Of a stretch of 64,000 nt of DNA, positions 26,443 to 34,916 are shown piece by piece. Numbering within the stretch: position 1 is the stretch's first letter; the number at the start of each line of letters is the position of its first letter. Source of the DNA: an uncultured Isosphaeraceae bacterium (GTDB taxonomy: Bacteria; Planctomycetota; Planctomycetia; Isosphaerales; Isosphaeraceae); assembly GCA_945957605.1 (NCBI GenBank), contig CAMFLR010000002.1:168197-232196 (forward strand), read 5' to 3'. The position numbers and the translations under genes are program-made. Under the pieces are notes generated by a model that saw only the letters and a list, made by a program, of their open reading frames with translations, was not told where the DNA came from and ran no database searches.

Positions 26443-28074
26443 ATGGAAATCAAGCCCGAGCTGGTGAACACACTCCTCGACGTCCATCCCGACCTGACGC
26501 CTGGCGTCATGACGGGCTTGGCCTGGTATTTCCTGCTCGCCGCGATGCTGAACGCGGCGGCAGCCGCGTTTGTCGCCTACCAGGAGATGGTCTCCGAGGG
26601 GGCGTCGCGCGACGGACTGGCCCCACGAACCCGTAAACTGCCCGACGCCCTCGTGGTCGTCTTCTTCGCACTCTACGGCGTCGCCACTCTGCTCTTGCTC
26701 GCGAAGGGTTTCCTTCCCAAGAGCTTTGACGTCGCGACGATCGGCTACGGCCTCTGTGCCCTGGCGAACGTGATCCTGGCGATCACCGCCGGTGCCGACG
26801 CCGCTCACTGGGCTGAAAAGAAGTATGGCCACGACGGTGCCGCTCACGCTGGACCGGCAACTCTCGACGACCACATCCCGGCCGTCGGTATCGGCGGACC
26901 GATCAACCGCACGCTCTGGAGCATCGTCTGGGCCGTCTGTGCGGTGATCTTCCAGGCGATGGGCCTCGTCTACATCCTCCACGGCGAATACGCCCTGCCC
27001 GACTTCATTCGCAACGCGATCGACCTCGTCTCCGGCCCGACGACGTTCTTCACCGGTGCGACCCTCGCGTTCTTCGCGATGTACTTCTACCGCAAATATC
27101 TGGCGAACGGCGTCGTCGCGTGGTGGATGGTGAACGCGTTCCTGATGTTCTTCGGTCTCAGCATGACCGACTTCGACTTCCGCGACATTGTCACCAAGCC
27201 GGACAACGTGCCAATCGTCGGCCTGATCGTCCTCGTCGGCTTCTTCACCTGGCTCTCGCTCCGCCGCGCCGTCATCAACGACGCTCGCATGGCTCAGGGA
27301 CTGCCGAACCTCGAAGAGCTCGACCCCGAGAAGACGCTCACCTGGCCCGACTTGGTTTACACCGAGCTGATCGCGATGGTCGCCTTGACGATCTTCCTGG
27401 TCGTCTGGGCCATCGCTCTCCAAGCTCCGCTCGAACAGCCAGCCAGCTCAACGACTGCTCCCAACCCGTCGAAGGCCCCGTGGTACTTCCTCGGTCTTCA
27501 GGAAATGCTCGTCTACTTCGACCCGTGGATGGCAGGCGTGGTGCTGCCGAGTCTGATCGTGGTCGGCCTAATGGCGATGCCCTACATTGACACCAACAAG
27601 CAGGGCAACGGCTATTACACGATCGCCCAGCGTAAATTTGCCTACCTCACGTTCCAGTACGGTTACCTCGTTCTCTGGGTCGTGCTCATCTTGCTCGGCA
27701 CGTTCCTCCGCGGTCCGAACTGGAACTTCTTCGGCCCCTACGAATACTGGGACGTTCACAAGTTGATTCCGCTCAACAACGTGAACCTCTCGGAAATCGT
27801 CTGGGTGCAGATGCTCGGCACTCGCCGGCCGGACAACATCATCCTGCGTGAGCTGCCCGGTATTCTCGTGGTTCTCGGCTACTTCGTGGTGTTGCCGCCG
27901 CTCATGGAGCGTCTGTTCTTCCGCAAGATGCGCGAGCAGGGCGGCTGGATTCGCTACTCGGTGCTGGCGATGCTGATCCTCTTCATGGCCAGCCTGCCGA
28001 TCAAGATGGTCCTCCGCTGGACCCTGAACCTGAAATACCTCGTCGCCATTCCGGAATACTTCTTCAACATCTGA
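26443..28074 (+). CDS. Cytochrome b C-terminal (subunit IV-like) protein with extra membrane domain
   Basis: 543 residues. The C-terminal part, from about residue 300, matches the second half of cytochrome b / b6f subunit IV: a helix after TWPDLVYTEL, the quinol-site segment NPSKAPWYFLGLQEML (in the place of the usual PEWY motif), then further helices. The first ~300 residues are additional: about seven hydrophobic helices (for example LAWYFLLAAMLNAAAAAFVA and RTLWSIVWAVCAVIFQAMGL) with no haem motif that I recognise. Subunit IV alone is normally about 160 residues, so this is a fusion or a large extension. It completes the quinol-binding core with the upstream b6-like protein. Confidence 0.87.
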   Translation: MEIKPELVNTLLDVHPDLTPGVMTGLAWYFLLAAMLNAAAAAFVAYQEMVSEGASRDGLAPRTRKLPDALVVVFFALYGVATLLLLAKGFLPKSFDVATIGYGLCALANVILAITAGADAAHWAEKKYGHDGAAHAGPATLDDHIPAVGIGGPINRTLWSIVWAVCAVIFQAMGLVYILHGEYALPDFIRNAIDLVSGPTTFFTGATLAFFAMYFYRKYLANGVVAWWMVNAFLMFFGLSMTDFDFRDIVTKPDNVPIVGLIVLVGFFTWLSLRRAVINDARMAQGLPNLEELDPEKTLTWPDLVYTELIAMVALTIFLVVWAIALQAPLEQPASSTTAPNPSKAPWYFLGLQEMLVYFDPWMAGVVLPSLIVVGLMAMPYIDTNKQGNGYYTIAQRKFAYLTFQYGYLVLWVVLILLGTFLRGPNWNFFGPYEYWDVHKLIPLNNVNLSEIVWVQMLGTRRPDNIILRELPGILVVLGYFVVLPPLMERLFFRKMREQGGWIRYSVLAMLILFMASLPIKMVLRWTLNLKYLVAIPEYFFNI

Positions 28075-28076
28075 CG

Positions 28077-28144
28077 GAAGGATCGAGGCTGCTTGGCGAT
28101 CCTTCGTCGAGGCGGCGGTTGTGTAACAGAACTGACCGCCGCCT
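28077..28144 (+). promoter_or_regulatory. Two consecutive hairpins before the octahaem gene
   Basis: Hairpin one: GAAGGATCG (28077-28085) pairs perfectly with CGATCCTTC (28097-28105). Hairpin two: AGGCGGCGGT (28110-28119) pairs perfectly with ACCGCCGCCT (28135-28144). Neither has a T-tract. They sit between the stop of the subunit-IV-like gene and the ATG of the cytochrome c gene and could protect or separate the transcripts. Confidence 0.45.
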
Positions 28145-28212
28145 GATCGAAGAAAACCAGCGCTCGCGTCCCGAGACCCAAGCCCCGAGTCCTTCCCCTG
28201 AGGCTCTGAGAC

Positions 28213-31200
28213 ATGCCCGCACGCGAGGAAACGTACCGTAACCAGACCTTGCTGCACGTCGTGTTCGCGATCTCGTCGATCGCCATGGCGGTGACAATCG
28301 TCTGGATGATCATGGCCGACCACCTCCGTCCCTGGAAAGAAACCCAGCGGACGTTCCACTACATTGAGGACGGCAAGCTCCGCGTCGAGGAACAGAAGCG
28401 CAAGGACGAGATCAACCAGCAGCAGCTTGCTGATGTCCAGGCTAAGATCGACGCAGCCGACAAGACCGCCGAAGATAACACCAAGGAAATCAACAAGATC
28501 CGTGGTGAGCTCAAGAAGATCGTCGGCCGCTACGAGCAGCTTGATACCGAAACCCGGTTCCTCAAGGCCGAGCTCGACAGCCAGCGCAGCGAATACGACC
28601 TCAAGATCGACCTCAATCAGAACCGCGAAGCGCAACGGTACGTCGCCGACGTGATCGTCCCCTCGGAAAAGAAGCTCAACGGGCTTCGGATCGAGTTCGA
28701 AGGGATCAAAAAGCAGCGTACTGACGCCGAAAAGCGGGTCGAAACGCTCGAGGGCAATGTCGACGTCCTGAAGAAGGAACGCGACAAGCTGACGCTCGAC
28801 ATGAATCGCGTGTCGCGACTGCTGACGCAGAAGGAACAGCAGTACTTCGGTCCGCCGGCTTTCCTTCGCGGCCTGCCGCTGATCGACGCTGCTGCACCGC
28901 CGACGAAGATCATGCAGATCAGCCTTCCTGAGCTGACGATCAATTACAACTTCAAAGACGTCCCCCGTTACGACCGCTGCCAGACTTGTCACCTCGGTAT
29001 CGATCGCGCCAATTACGACAAGGACGCCGAAGGGAAGGATCTCCCGAACGTCTTCAAGTCGCACCCGCACCTGACGGAAGGCGCTTCGACGACCGATCCC
29101 TCGGGCAAGCGGGTGACGGCCGGTCTCTATCTCGACGGCAACGGCCCGCACAAGATCAACAGCTTCGGCTGCACGATCTGCCACGGCGGCAACGGCTCCG
29201 GCACCGACTTCTCCTACTCCTCGCACGAGCCCAACACACTTCACCAGGCTGAAGAGTGGAAGGACGAACACAAGTGGGCCGAGATGCACCACTGGGATGA
29301 GCCGATGCTCCCCAAGCGGTTCATGGAGTCGAGCTGCATCAAGTGCCACCACCAGGTGACTGACGTCCCGCAGGCCCAGAAGCTGCAAGCCGGTTATGAG
29401 CGGATCGTCAAGTACGGCTGCACCGGTTGCCATACGATCGGCGGCGAAGGGTCGTTCGGCCCGGATCTGACTGAAGAGCGGCAAGTCGGCCCGAACCTCC
29501 GCCACATCGCCTCGAAGGTGTCGAAGGAGTGGACGGCCAAGTGGATCAAGAATCCCCACGCCTTCCGTCCCGACACCCGCATGCCGCGCTTCTACGGCGT
29601 GACCAACAACGCCGGTAAGAAGGACCAGCCCAAGAGCGATGCCGAAGTCTACGCGATGACGCACTACCTCTTCGCCAAGAGCGTGCCTCCCGCCGACTTC
29701 GTCGACCCGCAGGCCAAGGGCGGCACGAACGCCAACCTGCCCCCGGCTCAGGCTTCGACCGACGCCGCCAAGGGTAAAGACCTCTTCTTCCAGAAGGGTT
29801 GCATGGCGTGCCACTCTCACAAGGATTTCCCGCCCTCGTCGTTCCCCAGCAGCGTTCAAGAATACGCCAAGGCGAACCACGGCCCGAACCTGTCGGAAAT
29901 GGCCCTCAAGTTCCAGTCGAACGCTCAGGGCTACAAGTGGCTCGTCAACTGGATCAAGCAGCCCGAAAAGTATCACGCCAAGACGCTCATGCCGAACCTC
30001 CAGCTCTCCTGGGGTGACGCAGCCGACATCGCGTCGTGGGTTCTCTCTGTGAAGGGCGAATGGCCCAAAAAGGTTGAACTGCCTGACGTTGACTCGGCCG
30101 AAGTTCAGCCGGGCATCAACGAGCTCGTCAAGCTGTTCGTCACCAAGGGCGGCTGGAAGGATCCCGCTTCGGGCAAGACGCAGAGCGTTTCTTTGAGCGA
30201 AGTCGACGGCTTCGTCGAGTCGCTCAAGACCGACGACAAGCTGATGTACCTTGGCGAGAAGACGATCGGCCGTCTCGGCTGCTTCGGTTGCCACAACATC
30301 GCTGGCTTCGAGACCTACAAGCCGATCGGTACCGCGCTCAATGGCTGGGGCATCAAGAGCCCGGCCAAGCTCGACTTCGGCCACATCACCGAGTATCTCC
30401 AGGCCCAGACGATCGCCGAAGACGGCTCGCGCGACGGCACCGACCCGTTCTTCCAGGAGAAGCTGGCGCACCACACGCGCACCGGCTTCCTCTACGAGAA
30501 GTTGCACCGTCCGCGGAGCTACGACTACAAGAAGAACGACGACGATCTCAAGTCGTGGGACGATCGCCTTCGTATGCCCCAGTTCGTCTGGGCCGACGAT
30601 CCCAAGGCGGTTGAAGAGGTGATGACGTTCATCCTCGGCCTTACCGGCGAGAAGATCAGCTCGAAGTACCTCCCAAGCACGAAGTACACCCCCGCCCAGA
30701 AGGCTGTGGCCGAAGGGGCGAAGATCCTCAACCGTTACAACTGCACCGGCTGCCACGTGCTGTCGATGCCCAAGTACACGGTTGCGGCCGGGGCGAAGCT
30801 CGAAGAGTCGCTTACCGACTTTGAGACCAACGTGCGGGTGGCGTACAACAACCGCAACAACGACTTCCTGAAAGAGCTTTATCCCAAGCTCAAGTTCGAC
30901 CCGAAGGCCTCGGCCGACGAGTTGATCAAGGGTCTGCCCGCGCACGACGGCAAGCCGGTTGTGATCGAAGCGATGCCAGCCCAGGCGCTTGAAGACGAAT
31001 TGAGCGTCCAGCTCTGGCAGCCAGTGACGATCCGCGGCTTCACCTTCAACGTCGGCGACACGCTCACCCTGAGCAAGTCGAAGGTTGGTCTCACTCCGGC
31101 CGATGGCGGTAACTTCGCCTGGTTGTTCGCAACGACTCAGGCTGAGAAGACCGGCACCGACTTCCCGACGTTCTGGAATCGCCTACCACCACCGCTCCTC

Positions 31201-31848
31201 CGCGAAGGGGCCAAGGTTCAGACGCCGTGGCTCACGTCGTTCCTCAAAGATCCGTACATGATCCGTCCGGCTGCGAATCTCCGCATGCCCCGGTTCCACT
31301 ACGGCAAGGACGACGTCAAGACCCCCGCGCTCGAGACCGAAGGGATCGCCAACTACTTCGCCGCGGTCGATGGTAAGGAATTCCCCTACCAGCAGATTCC
31401 CGAACGCGAGCAGTCGTATCTGGCGAACGCCGAGGCGAAGCATCCTGAATATCTCGCTGGCGGCTGGCAGCTTATGACCAAGGGCGCTTGCGTCCAGTGC
31501 CATAAGATTGGCCAGTTCAACCCGACCGGCGGTCCGCAGGTTGTGAACGGTCCAGACCTGCGTCAGGTCTCGACACGGTTCCGTCCCGAGTACCTCGCCG
31601 AGTGGCTCGCCCGTCCCAACCGCCTCCTGCCGTACACGGCCATGCCGCAGAACATTCCTCCGGTTGGTCCGCCGGCTCCCGGCGTGCCCAAGTCGATGGA
31701 AGGCCAGCCGTGGATCCAGGTGAAGGCCGTTCGCGACACGCTGCTCAACTACGTGAACGCAGTTGAAGGTCAGCTCGCGGGCGTTGCGGGTAAGCCCGGT
31801 GAAACCAAGCCGGTTGCTCCCAAGGGCGCGGGCGGCGGCGGTCAGTAA
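28213..31848 (+). CDS. Membrane-anchored octahaem cytochrome c of the bc complex
   Basis: 1211 residues. One membrane helix (~residues 14-36) is followed by a long charged coiled coil (~45-205), then the haem region. Eight CxxCH motifs start at residues 256 (CQTCH), 320 (CTICH), 375 (CIKCH), 403 (CTGCH), 530 (CMACH), 690 (CFGCH), 844 (CTGCH) and 1093 (CVQCH). Several sit in mono-haem cytochrome c folds with a following Met (for example PDTRMPRFYG and KTLMPNLQLSW), separated by 100-250 residues. It is encoded directly after the Rieske and cytochrome b genes and there is no separate cytochrome c1, so it most likely replaces c1 as the electron exit. Confidence 0.9.
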   Translation: MPAREETYRNQTLLHVVFAISSIAMAVTIVWMIMADHLRPWKETQRTFHYIEDGKLRVEEQKRKDEINQQQLADVQAKIDAADKTAEDNTKEINKIRGELKKIVGRYEQLDTETRFLKAELDSQRSEYDLKIDLNQNREAQRYVADVIVPSEKKLNGLRIEFEGIKKQRTDAEKRVETLEGNVDVLKKERDKLTLDMNRVSRLLTQKEQQYFGPPAFLRGLPLIDAAAPPTKIMQISLPELTINYNFKDVPRYDRCQTCHLGIDRANYDKDAEGKDLPNVFKSHPHLTEGASTTDPSGKRVTAGLYLDGNGPHKINSFGCTICHGGNGSGTDFSYSSHEPNTLHQAEEWKDEHKWAEMHHWDEPMLPKRFMESSCIKCHHQVTDVPQAQKLQAGYERIVKYGCTGCHTIGGEGSFGPDLTEERQVGPNLRHIASKVSKEWTAKWIKNPHAFRPDTRMPRFYGVTNNAGKKDQPKSDAEVYAMTHYLFAKSVPPADFVDPQAKGGTNANLPPAQASTDAAKGKDLFFQKGCMACHSHKDFPPSSFPSSVQEYAKANHGPNLSEMALKFQSNAQGYKWLVNWIKQPEKYHAKTLMPNLQLSWGDAADIASWVLSVKGEWPKKVELPDVDSAEVQPGINELVKLFVTKGGWKDPASGKTQSVSLSEVDGFVESLKTDDKLMYLGEKTIGRLGCFGCHNIAGFETYKPIGTALNGWGIKSPAKLDFGHITEYLQAQTIAEDGSRDGTDPFFQEKLAHHTRTGFLYEKLHRPRSYDYKKNDDDLKSWDDRLRMPQFVWADDPKAVEEVMTFILGLTGEKISSKYLPSTKYTPAQKAVAEGAKILNRYNCTGCHVLSMPKYTVAAGAKLEESLTDFETNVRVAYNNRNNDFLKELYPKLKFDPKASADELIKGLPAHDGKPVVIEAMPAQALEDELSVQLWQPVTIRGFTFNVGDTLTLSKSKVGLTPADGGNFAWLFATTQAEKTGTDFPTFWNRLPPPLLREGAKVQTPWLTSFLKDPYMIRPAANLRMPRFHYGKDDVKTPALETEGIANYFAAVDGKEFPYQQIPEREQSYLANAEAKHPEYLAGGWQLMTKGACVQCHKIGQFNPTGGPQVVNGPDLRQVSTRFRPEYLAEWLARPNRLLPYTAMPQNIPPVGPPAPGVPKSMEGQPWIQVKAVRDTLLNYVNAVEGQLAGVAGKPGETKPVAPKGAGGGGQ

Positions 31849-31864
31849 GTAACATTGCGAACTC

Positions 31865-31899
31865 AAGGCATCGCCTGGTTGAACGCCAGGCGATGCCTT
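31865..31899 (+). terminator. Hairpin after the octahaem gene (first of two)
   Basis: Perfect 14-bp stem AAGGCATCGCCTGG / CCAGGCGATGCCTT around a seven-base loop, beginning 17 bases after the stop codon. Only a short T-run follows. Confidence 0.55.
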
Positions 31900-31923
31900 T
31901 ACGATCAAATGTGATCAGGTCCC

Positions 31924-31957
31924 CATCGGATGGGTTCGACCCCATCCGATGTCTTTT
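31924..31957 (+). terminator. Intrinsic terminator after the octahaem gene (second of two)
   Basis: Perfect 11-bp stem CATCGGATGGG / CCCATCCGATG with loop TTCGAC, followed by TCTTTT. Together with the hairpin just upstream it should end or strongly attenuate the bc transcript before the copper-protein array. Confidence 0.65.
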
Positions 31958-32005
31958 CGATTCGAAGCCAACACAACGTTCATACAGCTCAACAGGAGAT
32001 TGGCG

Positions 32006-32938
32006 ATGCTTTCGCGCTGGACCCGTCAAGGAATTCTCACTCTCGGCGGCATGGCAATCCTGGCCGTGGCCGGCTGCGGCGGCAAAGGCACCGAGGCGGA
32101 TCAGGCGGTCACAGTTGCCGACCCGACTGTAGCGGCTTCGGGCGGTTCGGGTGGTTCCAAGGCCTCGGCTCCCGCAGAAGGTAGCAAGTCGGCTGCTCCG
32201 ACGACCGCCGCCCCCGCCGAATCGACCACGGCCGCGCCGGTGACCGCGTCGGGCTGGGGCACGCTCAAGGGCCGCGTCGTGTTTGATGGCGACGCCGCTG
32301 CTCCCAAGATTCTCGTCGCCAAGGGCGACCCGAACGCCAAGGACTCGGCCGTCTGCGCCACGAACGAGATCAAGTCGGAACGGCTGATCGTCGACGCTTC
32401 GAAGGGTGTGAAGAACGTCATCGTTTACCTGCCCAAGCCGACCGCGGTGAATCCTGAAGCGAAGTCGGCCAAGGCGTCGGCGACGGTTCTGTTCGACCAG
32501 AAGAAGTGCATCTTCGAGCCGCACGTCCTCGCCCTGATGACGAACACCAAGGTCGAGCTCAAGTCGAGCGACTCGGTCAGCCACAACGTGAACAGCAAGG
32601 TGCAGAACAACGCGTTCAACGACGCGATCGCCCCGCTGGGCACGGCCGTGAAGAATCCGGTCGCCCCCGCCCGTCAGCCCGGTCAGGTCACCTGCGACAT
32701 TCACCCCTGGATGACGGCCTACTGGCTCGTTCTCGACCACCCCTACTTCGCCGTCACCGACGACAAGGGGAACTTCGAGATCAAGAACGTTCCGGCCGGC
32801 ACTCAGAAGGTCACCGTCTGGCAGGAAGCCACCCTGTTCGTCACCCCGGCGGCCGGTCAGGACGTCAACATCGCCCCGAACGGCGAGACGACTCAGGACT
32901 TCACGATCAAGGCCGCGCAGGTCAAGTCCGAGCAATAA
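32006..32938 (+). CDS. Cupredoxin-like lipoprotein, first of four paralogues
   Basis: 310 residues. A lipoprotein signal peptide ends in LAVAGC (lipid Cys24), followed by an Ala/Thr/Ser/Pro-rich linker to ~residue 83. The globular part has type-1 copper ligand candidates His193 (SVSHNVN), Cys230, His233 and Met236 (TCDIHPWM). The loop C-x2-H-x2-M and the upstream HNV are like amicyanin. A beta-sandwich tail of carboxypeptidase-regulatory type follows (DDKGNFEIKNVPAGTQKVTV). Probably a membrane-tethered electron carrier for the bc complex. ATG 32006 has CAGGAG upstream; an in-frame start 19 codons earlier would spoil the lipobox spacing. Confidence 0.78.
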   Translation: MLSRWTRQGILTLGGMAILAVAGCGGKGTEADQAVTVADPTVAASGGSGGSKASAPAEGSKSAAPTTAAPAESTTAAPVTASGWGTLKGRVVFDGDAAAPKILVAKGDPNAKDSAVCATNEIKSERLIVDASKGVKNVIVYLPKPTAVNPEAKSAKASATVLFDQKKCIFEPHVLALMTNTKVELKSSDSVSHNVNSKVQNNAFNDAIAPLGTAVKNPVAPARQPGQVTCDIHPWMTAYWLVLDHPYFAVTDDKGNFEIKNVPAGTQKVTVWQEATLFVTPAAGQDVNIAPNGETTQDFTIKAAQVKSEQ

Positions 32939-32988
32939 GTCAAAACGACATAAATTGACGCGGCTTACGCGTAACACGACGTTCACAA

Positions 32989-33030
32989 CCAGGGCCGGGA
33001 CGTTCCCAAGCGGAGCGGACCCGGCCTTGG
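32989..33030 (+). terminator. Hairpin after the lipoprotein gene
   Basis: Stem CCAGGGCCGGG (32989-32999) with CCCGGCCTTGG (33020-33030), 11 bp with one mismatch and a 20-base loop. A weak T-run (CGTTTGTC) follows. Probably a leaky terminator. Confidence 0.4.
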
Positions 33031-33161
33031 CGTTTGTCAAAGCCGTGGGACGGCTGCTACAATAGCCGCCACTCCCACCACTTCGGGCCGCCGGGCGAGG
33101 GCGTCTCGAAGCAACCTCACCCAACCTCGTCGACACCATTAGCTTTAAGGGCTCGGGTCAC

Positions 33162-33965
33162 ATGACGTCTCGTACGCCTCTCCCCCGCTCGTTCCGGTTC
33201 GGTTTTGCGTGGCTCGGCCTGGCAACCGCCGCGATCGTCTGCTCGTCCGCTCAAACCGCCTCGGCGCAGGGGTATGGAACGATCAAGGGCAAGCTCGTTT
33301 GGGGCGGTGCCGCCCTTCCCGAAGAGCCCGCGAAGGTCAAGAAGGGCGACGCCGCGGTGAAGGACGCCGCCGTCTGCGCTCTTGAGGAAATCCCCAACGA
33401 AGATTACGTCGTCGATCCCAAGACGAAGGGCGTCGCCAACGGCTTCGCTTACGTCGTCTCGCCCGTCGGCACCAACGCCGAAGCCGAAGCGGCCCTGCTC
33501 AAGTCGGCTGCCGAAGTCGAGATCGACCAGAAGGGCTGCCGCTTCTTCCCGCACGCCGTCGCGCTGCACAAGGGCCAGAAGCTCGTGTTCAAGTCGAGCG
33601 ATCCCGTCGGCCACAACATCCGCTACACCAGCTTCAGCCTCGGCGGACTGAACCAGATGCTCGCGCCGAACGGCAAGCTGCCGGTGAGCTTCGCAGGCTC
33701 CGAGCGTAACCCGGTCAACCTCCAGTGCGACATTCATCCCTGGATGACCGGCGTCTTCATGGTGTTCGACCACCCCTTCTTCGCCGTGACGAAGCCAGAT
33801 GGCTCGTTCGAGATCAAGGGTGTTCCGGCCGGTGCCCAGAAGCTGATCGTCCGTCAGGAAAAGGTCGGTTTCGTTACCGCTGGCGGCCGTGCAGGTGTGC
33901 CGGTTGAAGTCAAGGCCGGTGAAGTGACCGACCTTGGCGAAATCAAGCTCGTCCCCAAGAAGTAA
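33162..33965 (+). CDS. Exported cupredoxin-like protein, second paralogue
   Basis: 267 residues with a signal peptide ending near ASAQG (~residue 36). The mature protein opens GYGTIKGKLVWGGAALPEE, shared with the next two paralogues. Copper ligand candidates are His151 (VGHNIRY), Cys189, His192 and Met195 (QCDIHPWMTG), the amicyanin-type loop. The last ~60 residues form a carboxypeptidase-regulatory-like sandwich (TKPDGSFEIKGVPAGAQKLI). Also conserved are Cys126 in KGCRFFPHAVALHKGQ and Cys72. Expected to be a periplasmic electron carrier. Followed by a good terminator. Confidence 0.78.
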   Translation: MTSRTPLPRSFRFGFAWLGLATAAIVCSSAQTASAQGYGTIKGKLVWGGAALPEEPAKVKKGDAAVKDAAVCALEEIPNEDYVVDPKTKGVANGFAYVVSPVGTNAEAEAALLKSAAEVEIDQKGCRFFPHAVALHKGQKLVFKSSDPVGHNIRYTSFSLGGLNQMLAPNGKLPVSFAGSERNPVNLQCDIHPWMTGVFMVFDHPFFAVTKPDGSFEIKGVPAGAQKLIVRQEKVGFVTAGGRAGVPVEVKAGEVTDLGEIKLVPKK

Positions 33966-33979
33966 TCGATCGCAAGTCA

Positions 33980-34017
33980 GGCTCGCCCGGCTCAATCAGA
34001 GTTCGGGCGAGCCTTTT
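33980..34017 (+). terminator. Intrinsic terminator after the second paralogue
   Basis: Perfect 10-bp stem GGCTCGCCCG / CGGGCGAGCC, with an inner CTC/GAG pairing in the 14-base loop, followed directly by TTTT. It starts 15 bases after the stop codon. Confidence 0.72.
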
Positions 34018-34072
34018 GCGCGGCAGCCCCTCCTCCCCCGTTCGCTCTTCATGATGAAAGGGCCTGCGTTTC

Positions 34073-34873
34073 ATGCCTGCCTCCACTCCTCTCCCAAACT
34101 CCTTCCGATTCGGATTGCTCTCAGTCAGCATTCTCACGTTCAGCCTCTTTGCTTCGGCGCAACCTACCAACGCTCAGGGTTTCGGCACGATCAAAGGGAC
34201 ACTCGTCTGGGGCGGCGCGAAGTTGCCTCAAGAACGGCCGTTCGTGGTCAAGGGAGACAAGGCCACGAAAGATGCCGATATCTGTGCGGCGGAAGAAGTT
34301 CCCAACGAGAACTATGTGGTCGACGCCAAAACCAACGGCGTCGCCAACGCATTTGCCTACGTGGTCGGCCCTAAAGGTAAGAATCCGGAGGCCGAGGCCG
34401 CGCTGCTCAAGTCGGCACCCACCGTTGTGATGGATCAAAAAGGCTGCCGATTCATGCCGCACGCGGTTGCGGTTCATAAGGGACAAACGCTCGTTTTCAA
34501 GTCGAGCGACTCCATCGGCCACAATGTGCGCTACTTCAGCGGCGGAGTGGGCGCCGACAATCGGATGATCGCCCCGCTCGGCAAACATCCGGTCAATTTC
34601 GTCTCGACCGACAGGCATCCCGTGGAAGTGAAATGCGACCTCCACACCTGGATGACCGGATATTTTATGGTCTTCGATCACCCGTTCTTCGCGGTGACGA
34701 AGCCCGACGGCACCTTTGAGATCAAAGGCGTTCCCGCCGGCCCGCAAAACATCATCGTCCGACACGACAAGGTCGGCTTCATCACGACGGGCGGCGGCAA
34801 AGGCCTCGAGGTCGACGTCAAAGCCGATGAAGTGACCGACGTGGGTGAGTTCAAGCTGGTGCCCAAAGACTGA
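34073..34873 (+). CDS. Exported cupredoxin-like protein, third paralogue
   Basis: 266 residues, closely similar to the previous gene along its length. Signal peptide MPASTPLPNSFRFGLLSVSI and onward, cleavage near TNAQG. Ligand candidates are His150 (IGHNVRY), Cys188, His191 and Met194 (KCDLHTWMTG). The regulatory-like sandwich reads TKPDGTFEIKGVPAGPQNII. The ribosome-binding site AAAGGG is about 13 bases upstream. Recent tandem duplication is the simplest origin. Only 43 bases separate it from the fourth copy, so those two are probably co-transcribed. Confidence 0.77.
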   Translation: MPASTPLPNSFRFGLLSVSILTFSLFASAQPTNAQGFGTIKGTLVWGGAKLPQERPFVVKGDKATKDADICAAEEVPNENYVVDAKTNGVANAFAYVVGPKGKNPEAEAALLKSAPTVVMDQKGCRFMPHAVAVHKGQTLVFKSSDSIGHNVRYFSGGVGADNRMIAPLGKHPVNFVSTDRHPVEVKCDLHTWMTGYFMVFDHPFFAVTKPDGTFEIKGVPAGPQNIIVRHDKVGFITTGGGKGLEVDVKADEVTDVGEFKLVPKD

Positions 34874-34916
34874 CGCGAGATGATTCGCGGCGAGTTTCGA
34901 CTCAAGGGTGTTCCGT

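Noticed and set aside
24116..27423. Long minus-strand open frames over the Rieske and cytochrome b genes (for example 24116-25546 and 25576-27423)
   Set aside because: Antisense shadows of clear haem and iron-sulfur proteins; Arg/Gly/Ala/Glu-rich nonsense composition.
27568..30945. 1125-codon open frame on the minus strand
   Set aside because: It lies antisense to the octahaem and cytochrome b genes, has no start context or recognisable domain, and mirrors the codon bias of the GC-rich plus-strand genes.
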